From Protula sp. h YS-2021 (lineage: Eukaryota > Annelida > Polychaeta > Sabellida > Serpulidae), in the NCBI GenBank assembly GCA_949752745.1, contig OX457034.1, positions 33,089,544-33,153,543 of the forward strand: a stretch of 64,000 bases of DNA. Reading direction: 5' to 3'. Positions 14,037 through 23,900 of this stretch are shown piece by piece. A program made the position numbers and the translations under genes. Position 1 is the stretch's first letter. Every line of letters begins with the position of its first letter. Under the pieces are notes generated by a model. It did not search any database. It worked only from the letters and a program-made list of their open reading frames with translations, and was not told the DNA's origin.

Positions 14037-16614
14037 AGAATTTGACCTCAAATTCAGCGTTTGAGAGAACGGTTGGGGAAAGAATTGGTGAAGGTGCACA
14101 ACATCAGGGGTTAATGAATAGCTAACGCGTAGTTTTTTATATATTAACAAACAGAATAAGTTACACAACAATTAATTAAACTGACAACAATTAAATTCAT
14201 ACAAATGTTTTACCAAAATTCTGTGAGGCGTAGCACGAGCGTCAAGACAGTAATGAAAAAATAAATACACTTCGGAAGCGTTCCCTGGAACTTTTATTGC
14301 TAAAATTTTGGCTAACAACCTTTTTTTTATAATAATAATGCACAATTTTGCTTCTGTTTTCAGGCTCAGTACTGCAATACAACAGTTCAACAAGATCAAA
14401 TCAAGGCTTACTACAGTTTTACAGTTGAAATGAACTCTTATGAACTGTTGGACCACAGACTGAGCTAAATGTTGTCAATAAATGTGGGCGTGGCTTTAAC
14501 CTTTTTCTTTAAAGCCTGTAATTAACTGTACTGCTTTATGTGTGGTGTATATAACTAGAACGGTTCACCAAGTGCCCAAGAAATCCCAACCAAAAAAAAA
14601 ATACAAAAAAAATAAAGAAACTAAATATATGTACATCTCGAAGATGAACGACTTTGAGAAAATTTAAACTAGATTGGATATACTTGGTGCACCGTAAATC
14701 CCTCTATTCTTTAACAATTAATTTGCGTTAATTTATATCTTTTATGTAATTAACTCTTACATGTATCTGGTGTGGCTTTACGTTCTCTCTGCCTCAAATG
14801 CACATTTTTTTTATGTATATATGCACGCTTTTGTCTGTGATATGCACGAATAAACGTAGAAAAATGTATTCTTTGCTTATTTCCTGGTTTTTGGTAAATG
14901 AATTCGGAATGCAGTTACGGTTACTTTTTAAAGGTGAAACTGAGAATCGAGTACCGGCCCAATTCTACTGATCGCTAAAATATCTCGATATCTCTCAAAT
15001 ATCTGCAGTTTTTAACCTGATATCTGCATTCCAAATTCACTGATACTGGCAACGCTTTTTTTTTTTAATTCAAACCAAACTAAAATATAACACAGCAACT
15101 TTATTTTCTCCATTCAGCACAGAGACACACTGAGACTGATACTGGTTACCAACGCAAAACTACCAAGACTATCGTGGCAACCCTATCTCTAATTAATACT
15201 GAGATATAAAAGTAAAATCACTTTAATCAACACAACTAGAAATGCATGCTAGATATCCTGAGACATATATTAAATGCCTGTTGCTAAAATATATATAACA
15301 ATCCTGATAACCTGAGAATAACGATATGCAGATATTTTCAAAAAAAAAATATCCACGATCAAAATTATTTTATATACATTTTCAGAAACAACTGTTTTTA
15401 AGTAAAAAGGTGGGGGGGGGGGGCACTTGTTCAATAATACCAGACAGTACTAAAGACCAAGAAAGAAGGGGGAAACTTGTTCCATAATACTAAACAGTAC
15501 TACAGAGCAAGAAAGAAAGAACAAAGTAGGGGGGGGGGCAAAAATTCTACATCGGTATGTAGAATCTTCTACTTGTCAAGCAAGGTAGAATTCCTTGCTA
15601 CTTCCCCAACCTGGGGTTGGGACTCCCAGGAACACCAATCGCTAAATTCACGGTCAGTTATCTCATACAATATTATCATATAAGCAAAATAAATTCGAAC
15701 ACTGACCATTTGTTATTCAAATGAGCTGAGGGGGGGGGGATACTCTCTACCGCCGATGGTAGATCACACCAAAACAAAACTCTACGTAACTGAGGCACTC
15801 TAAACGTCCAAGGCCACGACTTGAAATACTACTAAACATTTTTTTTTTGAAATAAAGAACAACAAACAGACCTATCTGGTGTAAGTTACCGCAAATCCTG
15901 TAGATCCTGTGTATCCCTCTACAGCATTTGACCTAACATCCACTCACACAGACACACTACAGTCAACGAATCATGAAAAATGATGTCATACAGTAACTCT
16001 ATCTTAAAAATAAGGCCGATTTGGTGGATCAGTACTATAATACTAGCATGTGAAGACAACCCCCATCCAAAATTTTGAAATGCTACTGTATAAGCGATGA
16101 AAATGTCACCTAAACATTTATCCATTAAAAATGAGTAGAAATAATTCCATTTTTTTTATTTACTTATTTTTTTTGTGTTAAATCTCACTTCATCCTTTCC
16201 CTTTTCTCACTGTTTTTTTTTTAAATGGAATTGTCCATAAAAAAAATAAATTTAACTACAATGCTAAGCCCTAATGAAATGGAATTAAAATACATTAGCA
16301 ATATGAAATGAATGATTCACTCACACCAATTTAGCCATTAAGCCCTAACTAAAATTAGAGTCCCTGTACTCAGATAACAGAAATGTTCCATTAGTCTATG
16401 TAAATGCATATCTGTAAAAGCGGATCTGACTGCAGATCGGATCAGCAGATCAGCAGCAATGTCACACAAAGGCACTTAAGGCACTTTAGGCTTGCAGTGC
16501 ATCCGGTAGACTAGTTTTGAGCGATAGACTCGTTGCCAACGACATGAATTTAGTAGTCATGGAATCATATAAATGGATTTCACTTCGAAACACACTGAGT
16601 TTGTGACTAATACG

Positions 16615-17065
16615 CTTCTTCCGGTACCAGAAATCACACATTCTGGTACGAGGAGTCCCTCCACACTCATGGTGGCCCTACTCCCACATTTACTGGGACT
16701 ATCGAGAACACATCCCTGCCATAGCTGCCAAATATACGGTTCAAAAGTCACTTTTCCCATTTAACGCTAAGATCAAGTAAAAACATCCAGTACCAGAAAT
16801 CACACATTCCGGTACGAGGAGCCTCTCCACAACCCAAGTGGCCCTACTCCCGCATTTACTGGTTCTATCGAGGACGCATCCCGTCCATAGATTCCAACAA
16901 ACTATTCCTCGTACACTAACTGATCATAACGTTAGCGTCGTTCAAATAGCTTCCAATACCAGAAATCACACATTCTGGTACGAGGGGCCTCTCCGCACGC
17001 CAAGCGGCCCTACCCCCACATTCACTGGGCCTATCGAGAACACATCCCAGCCATAGGTGCCAAAA
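16615..17065 (-). repeat. Three ~170-bp repeats, each headed by a hairpin
   Basis: Three diverged copies start near 16620, 16786 and 16955. Each opens with taccagaa-atcacaca-ttctggta, an 8-9-bp stem with an 8-base loop. Each continues through cgagg...cc, gtggcccta/gcggcccta, cacattcactgg-like and tatcgagaacacatcc segments. In copy 2 the single change in the stem still gives a G-U pair on the minus (element-sense) RNA. Confidence 0.8.
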
Positions 17066-17589
17066 TTACAGTTCATCACTCTAGTTTAACATTCGATACA
17101 TATATTTACATTGTTTTTTTAAATGCAACGAGTCTAGGCTCTTTATCAGTCTTTAGATAGAAGCACTCGCGGTCGAAACACTGGAAAAGAAAAGCAAACA
17201 CCAACGCCAGACAACACGCAAAATTCATGATAATAGTTTTTCTTTTTAAATTTAGGTCTATTTTTGCCATCGAAACATGTATTCAAACATACGCGCGTTT
17301 ATGTAAGATATACATATACAACAGATCATTTCATTTTTCTTAAACCAAACTGACAAACAGACTGATGACAAACGTTCAGACTGATGACAAACGTGGAGAA
17401 GGTCAGATGTCCTCTCCATTTTTTTTTATTAATCCCCGCTATCTAACAGACTGACGCCTGTGTACATTAGCCAACATCCCAATGTTGTAAAGTCTTTTTT
17501 TTTTTAACCCAACCCCACAAGGGCTGAGAGAAAGTTCACTTTTCCAAATACTAAATAACATAAATGGACGATTGGGGCCAGCGTAGTTA

Positions 17590-18090
17590 AAGCAATGCAA
17601 TACATAAAATACGAGTAGATCACGTGGCAGCAAGAAACGAATCTGATTGGCTAATATAGTTGCACTTAAAAAAAATGCATGGTCAGAATCAAGTAACACT
17701 GCTAAAGCAATCCAATAGAGTAAACCACGTGACAGAAAACCACGATTTTGATTGGCTAATATAGTTAGATGGGTGGAGTTACTAATACTGCTGAAGCAAT
17801 ACAATGCATTAAATCGAAAACGAGGCCTGTCCAAGATGACGGATGCGAACGCAACCAAAACCAGGGAAGGGGGAACATCGGTGCACCCTTGCTTAGACAA
17901 AGGCAAAAACAACTAGATTAAAGCAATCCCATAGAGTGGATCACGTGACAGCAAGAAACGGATCTGATTTGCTAATATAGTTGCAATTAATAAAAATACA
18001 GTCAGAGCTAACTAACATTGCTTAAGCCATTCAATATATCAGGTCACGTGGTAGCAAGCCACCGGTTGCCTGATTGGCTAATACTACGGG
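17590..18090 (-). repeat. ~105-bp repeats with CACGTG + CCAAT-box pairs
   Basis: Units begin with ttaaagcaat-like words and carry CACGTG at 17621, 17726, 17942 and 18045. Each is followed by ATTGGCTAAT (a reverse CCAAT box) at 17646, 17751, 17967 (decayed to atttgctaat) and 18073. The start-to-start spacing is 25, 25, 25 and 28 bp. A fifth unit near 17790-17815 keeps the leader but has lost the CACGTG part. E-box/CCAAT pairs at fixed spacing resemble promoter or enhancer modules bound by USF/MITF-type and NF-Y factors; function here is inferred. Confidence 0.75.
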
Positions 18091-18237
18091 GGTAGAGGGG
18101 TTGCACAAAAGAGAATCCCATGTCAAGGGACACAGCAGCCAGTTGAGCCGGCTATCATAAAAAATCAGTAAAATAACATTTTTTTAAGGCGAGATTGGGC
18201 AGCTTGCCACTTTCTCTCAAAAATAGGCCGAAACAAC

Positions 18238-18440
18238 ACTAAATCACAGAGAATGAAGTCATAATCGGGTTAATATCAGTTCATAGCTCTGAGAAAAGCT
18301 CAGAGAAGGTCACGATCTCAGATGTCAAAATAGTGAAACGACACTAAATAACAGAGAATGAAGTCATAATCGGGTTAATATCAGTTCATAACTCTGAGTA
18401 AAAGCTCAGAGAAGGTCATAATCCCAAATGTCAAAATCGG
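18238..18440 (-). repeat. Two ~112-bp tandem repeats with a hairpin
   Basis: The segment from aaacaacactaaatcacagag to gatgtcaaaat occurs twice in tandem with few changes. Each copy holds CTCTGAG-loop-CTCAGAG (18287-18305 and 18392-18411), a perfect 7-bp stem with a 5-6-base loop. It lies just beyond the ORF3 stop on the element's sense strand. Confidence 0.8.
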
Positions 18441-18670
18441 AGGGGGGGGGGCTTAATTTAGCTGGTGGGGAACATGGGTTACACGTGTGCGGGACATTTC
18501 CCTCACTATTACCGTCCCCTCTCTGTATACAGTTTACCGCACCTGTTCAGCTACAATGCTGGGAACCCAGCGAACACCCTCCGTTTCTTGGGTTTCGCGC
18601 CGATGGAACCCGGGTGGGGGACCTCTCCTTCTGCTGCCGATGCTCAGCCACGCTAACAATGTTGGAGAAA

Positions 18671-20137
18671 TTAAATTTCTCCCACCGGAAGCAGATTCCT
18701 CCGGAACTCCTTGGTTCTGCTCCGCGGTTGCAGAACCTCCAAATGCGCCACCGGAGGCCAACTCCTCCGGAACCACACAGTCGTCCCCATCGGAGTCCTC
18801 CCCCTCCAGGTCCAGTTTTGTTTCTTGTGCTTTCTTTTCTTTTTCTTCCCTATCTTGGGTGTGCTATTTCCAATGGGGTCTGTTTTCTTGGTACTAGCGA
18901 CCCCTAATGGACTAATGTAGGGCTCCAATGTTATCAAAGGATTTGGGGGAGTGAAAGAAAGATCCAGCATATTTTCACATGATGTTTTGACTTGATTTGC
19001 TTTGGATCCTTCTTTTCCGGACAGATGCGGAGGTAATGGATCTTCCGATAACAAAAACGATAGGTCCACATCCGGAGTTAATGGAACTGTCTTGTCCTCC
19101 GGTTTTTCGTCCCTCTTAACTTCTTTAATCTTGGAACTCCCAGGAATAAACACTCGACCGACCCCCTTGCAAATGAAAGCCTTCGGGATTGGGGCCACAT
19201 AATCATATTTCACCTCCCGAATAGTTGGTGGGTTCCAATAAAATATCCCTTCATAATCTGCCGGTACCCCTGGGGTAGGAATATGATTTGGGCACCAACA
19301 ACCTAGCCAGTGGCTAAACAACTTGAAATTCGAATAAAAACAGACACGACAGAACGGTATCCACGTATATGTTATCAACTCTGTTTTCACAAGAGCAGAG
19401 GGCACACAGTCATCCTTATCGGGAACTTTCTTTTGGTCAATTTCTAGGGAATGTTTAACCGTAAGGTGACCCTGGAATTCCCTAGCCCCGGTAAAGTGAC
19501 AGCTACACAGAGTGCACACAAGACAAATATTTTTCGTAGTGTGAACCCCAGAAAAATGTCTTCCCTTCTGTGAATCACCTTCTTTTGTAGGAGGGAAATT
19601 TCTCCCACATTCCCCACATAAATTACGGGATGGTTTTCTCAGGGGAGAACGGGATCTAGATCTACTCACTTTGTCCCGGTTGACAAATTCCCGATGACCG
19701 GGCAGTCTTTCCATGGGTGGTGCCGGTCTCCGTAAGGAAAGAAACCCTCTGCCAGCAACTCTTGGCACCACTCGTACTACGTCCGGCCGAACCGGCACCA
19801 TCAGCGGGTCCACTCGCGGTGGTTGAACTCGGGGCCTGGCTCCCCGAGACTTGAACACCATTGTGTTCAACTCGCCCTCCAGGGGCGCTTCCCCTGGCTC
19901 CTGACTAGGTTGTGTAAAAGGCGCCCTAGTCCCATCATGGAGCATAATCTGGGCTTTGTAAGGCTCCTTGTTCTTAGCCCGCCAAAAACCCATCGCTCGG
20001 CTCTTGTGGAGTGGATCCTCCACCTGATGTAGCTCCATTTCGTCGAGTGATAATAGTCTAGTTGAACACAACAGACATTTATAACTAACTACCCCGGGCT
20101 GTTCCCGGGGGTCACTTTCGGCCTGAGATTCTGCCAT
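18671..20137 (-). CDS. ORF3: accessory multi-zinc-finger protein of the retrotransposon (488 aa)
   Basis: The frame lies on the same strand as gag-pol, ~390 bp beyond it, where errantiviruses and retroviruses carry env. It has no signal peptide or membrane segment. It shows C2H2 fingers: C21-C24-H37-H44, C174-C177-H194-H199 and a classical C208-C211-H224-H229. A further Cys/His cluster (C263, C266, H276, C280, C282, H285) follows. An RS stretch (residues 158-164) precedes finger 2, and a lysine-rich nuclear-localisation-like run spans 431-440. A nuclear nucleic-acid-binding role is inferred. The tail after ~440 looks odd: another minus-strand frame over 18534-18830 reads as an acidic tail, suggesting a frameshift near 18825-18850. 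I do not recognise the family. It could be a captured host gene. Confidence 0.8.
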   Translation of the reverse strand: MAESQAESDPREQPGVVSYKCLLCSTRLLSLDEMELHQVEDPLHKSRAMGFWRAKNKEPYKAQIMLHDGTRAPFTQPSQEPGEAPLEGELNTMVFKSRGARPRVQPPRVDPLMVPVRPDVVRVVPRVAGRGFLSLRRPAPPMERLPGHREFVNRDKVSRSRSRSPLRKPSRNLCGECGRNFPPTKEGDSQKGRHFSGVHTTKNICLVCTLCSCHFTGAREFQGHLTVKHSLEIDQKKVPDKDDCVPSALVKTELITYTWIPFCRVCFYSNFKLFSHWLGCWCPNHIPTPGVPADYEGIFYWNPPTIREVKYDYVAPIPKAFICKGVGRVFIPGSSKIKEVKRDEKPEDKTVPLTPDVDLSFLLSEDPLPPHLSGKEGSKANQVKTSCENMLDLSFTPPNPLITLEPYISPLGVASTKKTDPIGNSTPKIGKKKKRKHKKQNWTWRGRTPMGTTVWFRRSWPPVAHLEVLQPRSRTKEFRRNLLPVGEI

Positions 20138-20528
20138 AATCGAGAAGAATTGTAAGTTCGAAGCGCGCGTGGCTTGATGATCGCGTCACGGAAACATTCG
20201 AACCAAGCTGGTAACCAATCAAAGTCTCCCGGTTAAAGATCAAAGAACAAGCAGACGATATTTACAAGCACCTGTTGGTGTTGCATTTACTCTGTGTTCT
20301 TGTGAAACAACATCCACCATTACACGCCAGACGTTGATATCCCGAATTCAATAATTTTAATTGGAAAATACTGTGTTTTCTTATTGTTTAAAGACATGAT
20401 TGAAGCTAACAATTTTATTAAATAATTTGGAACGGAAAAATCGGTCACTGTAGCTACGTGGGCAGGGTCGCTAATCCCTGATAAGCTTGAACAAAGAAAG
20501 CTTATGCGCTACCCAACGTATATTATTT
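20138..20528 (-). other. Spacer between pol and ORF3, with a hairpin
   Basis: About 390 bp without a coding frame separate pol from ORF3 on the sense strand. A perfect 8-bp inverted repeat ATAAGCTT/AAGCTTAT (20481-20488 and 20498-20505) with a 9-base loop lies just beyond the pol stop. Because of this gap, ORF3 would need a spliced or separate mRNA rather than readthrough. I see no clear promoter. Confidence 0.6.
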
Positions 20529-20921
20529 CTATAACATTAAATCATCTTCTGAGACTCTGTTTCCGTAAAAATCTGGTCTCTTTCGTTCTCTCTGAGGTCT
20601 CTCCAGACGATTTCTTGGTTCTGGAGCCAAGTCCTTCTCATCGATTTGAATTACAGACTTCCTGCCGAACTTCTCAATACTTCTGTCTAGCCAGTCTTTG
20701 TTTGGTTCCTCCCTGAAATAAGCTGGCTTCAAGTGATTGTGATGTACTACTAATGTGTTTGATTTGGGCGATTGCTGAATTCTGTACACCACATCAGATA
20801 TGATCTCTACGATATAGAAAGGGCCTGTCCAAAAACTTAATAACTTTGGACACTGGCCTTTCTTAAACACTGGTCTCCAGTACCATACTGCGTCTTTTAA
20901 TTGATACTGGTGGGGTCTTAG
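20529..20921 (-). pseudogene. Integrase C-terminus, cut off by an in-frame stop
   Basis: It continues in the same frame as the upstream gag-pol after a single TGA at 20922-20924. It encodes the end of a gypsy integrase, including the GPF/Y module (FWTGPFYIVEIISDVVYRIQ) and a basic, proline-rich tail. The stop could come from CGA to TGA at a CpG, a common decay route. Translation could restart at the Met at 20870, but that product alone would lack the catalytic core. Stop readthrough is possible but has no supporting signal that I can see. Confidence 0.9.
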
Positions 20922-23900
20922 TCATTTTAAGTAGCTCTTCTGCTGATGTTCTACTGCTTTACGTAAGTATTGCATGGCGGCGGCATGAGATTTTCTGAGC
21001 ATATTTTGAATATGCCTGACGTACTCCGGTACATTGAAGTCTTTTTGGTCGATAGTTCTTGGTGCAAAGGCTTCTACAGGTAATACGTTCTCTCTTCCAA
21101 AAATAAGAAAATTTGGAGTATACCCTGTAGCGCTTGATTTACAACTCCTGAACGCCATTGTCAAGAAAGGGAGAAGTTCATCCCATTCCCATACATTCTG
21201 TTGAATAACGGTAGACAGCATCTGTTGCAACGTGTGATTGAATCTCTCTGTCATTCCATCACTTTCCGGTCTTCTAGGACAAGTTGAGGATTTTTCAACC
21301 CCCAACAGTCTACACACGGCACGAAAGACGTTGGACTCAAACTGAGTTCCTTTATCGGAATGAATCTCTAAAGGACATCCCAAACGGCATATCCACTCTT
21401 TGACAAGAACATCAGCAACAGTTTCAGCAGTCTGGTCTGGCAAGCCATAAGCCTCAACCCAACGAGAAAACATATCAGTAACCACCAAAATGTATATGTT
21501 GCCTTTGCTTGTTTCAACTAAGGGTCCCATAATGTCACACGATATCCTCTCAAAGGGCACACCCATGACATACTTCTGCAAAGGGGCGCAATAAGACTTT
21601 GGGGGAGATTTCTTCTTCTGGCAAGAAGTGCAGGTGCGTACCCAAACCTCAACGGCATTTTTCATTTCGGGCCAAAAGTATTTGGTTTGTAACTTGGAGT
21701 AAGTCTTTGCAACTCCAAGGTGACCTGCTGTGATCGAATCGTGATAGTGGTATAGAAGTTTGGATTGGTACACTTCTGGTATCAGCAACTGAACACAATT
21801 TCCCCGTCGCTGATCGCTATTCCGTCGAAATAGAAGTCCATCTTCTAACAGAATATTCTTCCACGAAGCCGCATAGCTCTTGAATTCTTTACTTAGATGA
21901 CAAATATCTTGCCATCTAGGCTTTGTCCCAAGTTTTAGCCATTTGAGAACTTCGCAAAGAACTGGATCTTCTTTTTGAGCTTGGGCCATAGACTCTTTGG
22001 ACCAGGGAAATGGGTATTTGCTTTCGTTTTTCGGTGGAATCTCTGCACTTTCTTCTTCTGGTACTTCTAGCGCGTTTGAAGAACGAAGAACTTCGATGGA
22101 TACATCTTCACAAGAGATTTCGTTAACTCCATCTAGTGACCCCATCTTCAATGGACAAGGGCTAACTTCAAATTCTTCTAATGTCGGATCCGAGCATGAA
22201 TATGCACAAAGACAGCGTTTTCCTCCACAGGGAATTCTACTCATAGCGTCTGCGTTGCCATTCTTTCGACCGGGCCTTGCTTGGATCTCGAAGTCGTATT
22301 CTGAGAGGGCGTCAATCCACCTCGCTAGCTGGCCAGTTGGGTCCTTGAAAGATAGTAGATATCGCAAAGAAGCGTGGTCTGTTCTGACGACGAAGTGATT
22401 CCCCCATAAGTAGCATCTCCATTGTAGTACATGGTAGACAATTGACAGTAACACCTGCCTGCTCACACAGTAATTTCGTTCAGCCTTGCTAAGAGCCTTT
22501 GAAGAATAAGCTATGACGGTTGGCTGGCCATCCTGCATTTGACTAAGTACTCCTCCGAGTCCTTCAGCACTGCTATCTGTATCTACTACGTACATTCCTT
22601 CTTCTCGTGGTAGAGATAGTACAGGTGCTGAGGTAAGCTTTTCTTTCAAGAGACAAAAGGCCTCTTCGCATTTTGAAGACCACACAAACTCTTGTTTCCT
22701 TTTACCACCCTTATCAAGCAAACGATTCAACGGGAAGGCTATCTTTGCGTAATCTTGGATGAAATTTCGGTAGTAGTTAGTGAGACCCAAGAAAGCTCTC
22801 ACTCCTGAGACATCCATCGGCCTTGGAAACACGTTGACAGCCTCTATTTTGGCAGGATCAGTGTGGACCCCATTTCGACTGATGGTATATCCAAGGTAGA
22901 GTATCTCCCTTTGAAACAGGTGGCACTTCTTGGGCTTTAGTTTGAGGCCTGCAACCCTCAGTCGCAGAAATACTTTCTCTAGGCGATCGAGAACCTCCTG
23001 CACAGTTGCTCCATAGATCAAAATATCGTCCAGATACACCATGCAAACCTGCCAATGCAGTCCTTGCAACACTCGTTCCATGAGTCGCTGAAAAGTAGCT
23101 GGTGCATTTGTGAGTCCAAAGCTCATCACGTTCCAATGATAAAGACCACTTCTTGTACAGAAAGCTGTTTTAAGTTTTGAGGTCTCGCTCATTGGAACCT
23201 GGTATTCCTGTTGTCTCCATTCTGGCACTTCTGGGTATGCGAGAGACACTAGTCTTCTCACTTCATCCAAATAGGTTCGAAGATTTTCTCCGTACTTCCA
23301 TATATGATTCTCCAGAAGAGCCTGGAAGTGATGACTTCTATCCCCTACTCCAAAGCGTTGTTCCATGGCTTGAAATAGCTGTTCACACGTTGTGTTAGCA
23401 AGTTGTCCCTCCATGGAAATTATGAATGTACGTGCTTCGTCATGCAGGTTTGCCAGAAGATAGTACTTTCTTTCTGGTTCGCTCCAATTGTTGAGACTAG
23501 CGGCCTCCAAGAATAATCTCTTAAAGTATCTCCACTCGTTGTATCTGCCATTGAAAGATGGTGGTTTAATTTTTAAGTTTTGTTCGCGATTGTATTGCGG
23601 TCTATGACCACGATGACTACCGAAGTGATTTTCAAAGGGCGTCTTTTCCCTTGGGTTCCAATAGCCATTATGATCCTCAAAAGCATCATCTTCTGATTGA
23701 ACATGATCTCGCTTGCCGTACAAGTAATTTCTCCCAGTTAGGACAGTTTCTGGAAGTCTGGCTTCTTGTACCATTTGCGAGTCGTTGCGCCAACGACACA
23801 TGCCATCCATGTACGGACCATTTCGATTTATCTGAGAGTTGTTATATTGTCTCTCAGCATATTGTCTTGGAGGTGACGAGCAGGGAACATCACGACATGA

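Larger units (their letters stand above)
14020..18670 (-). other. Long untranslated 3' region of the retrotransposon
   Basis: About 4.65 kb between the ORF3 stop and the 3' LTR has no convincing coding frame on either strand. It is AT-rich and holds G-runs of 10-12 bases on the + strand (15412-15423, 15529-15538, 15730-15739, 18442-18451). A ~50-bp imperfect duplication lies near 15428/15477. Three separate tandem-repeat clusters are listed individually. For a gypsy element this is unusually long. It may be an expanded regulatory or structural 3' UTR, or decayed coding sequence. Confidence 0.8.

Noticed and set aside
17439..17912. 157-aa hydrophobic minus-strand frame in the retrotransposon, considered as a remnant env
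   Set aside because: Its internal repeats (TILANQ...) come from the CACGTG/CCAAT DNA repeats, and it has no signal peptide, cleavage site or fusion peptide pattern.
18428..18907. Plus-strand frames opposite ORF3 and gag-pol (for example 18428-18907, 21997-22398, 24536-24988)
   Set aside because: Shadows of the real minus-strand genes, without domains.
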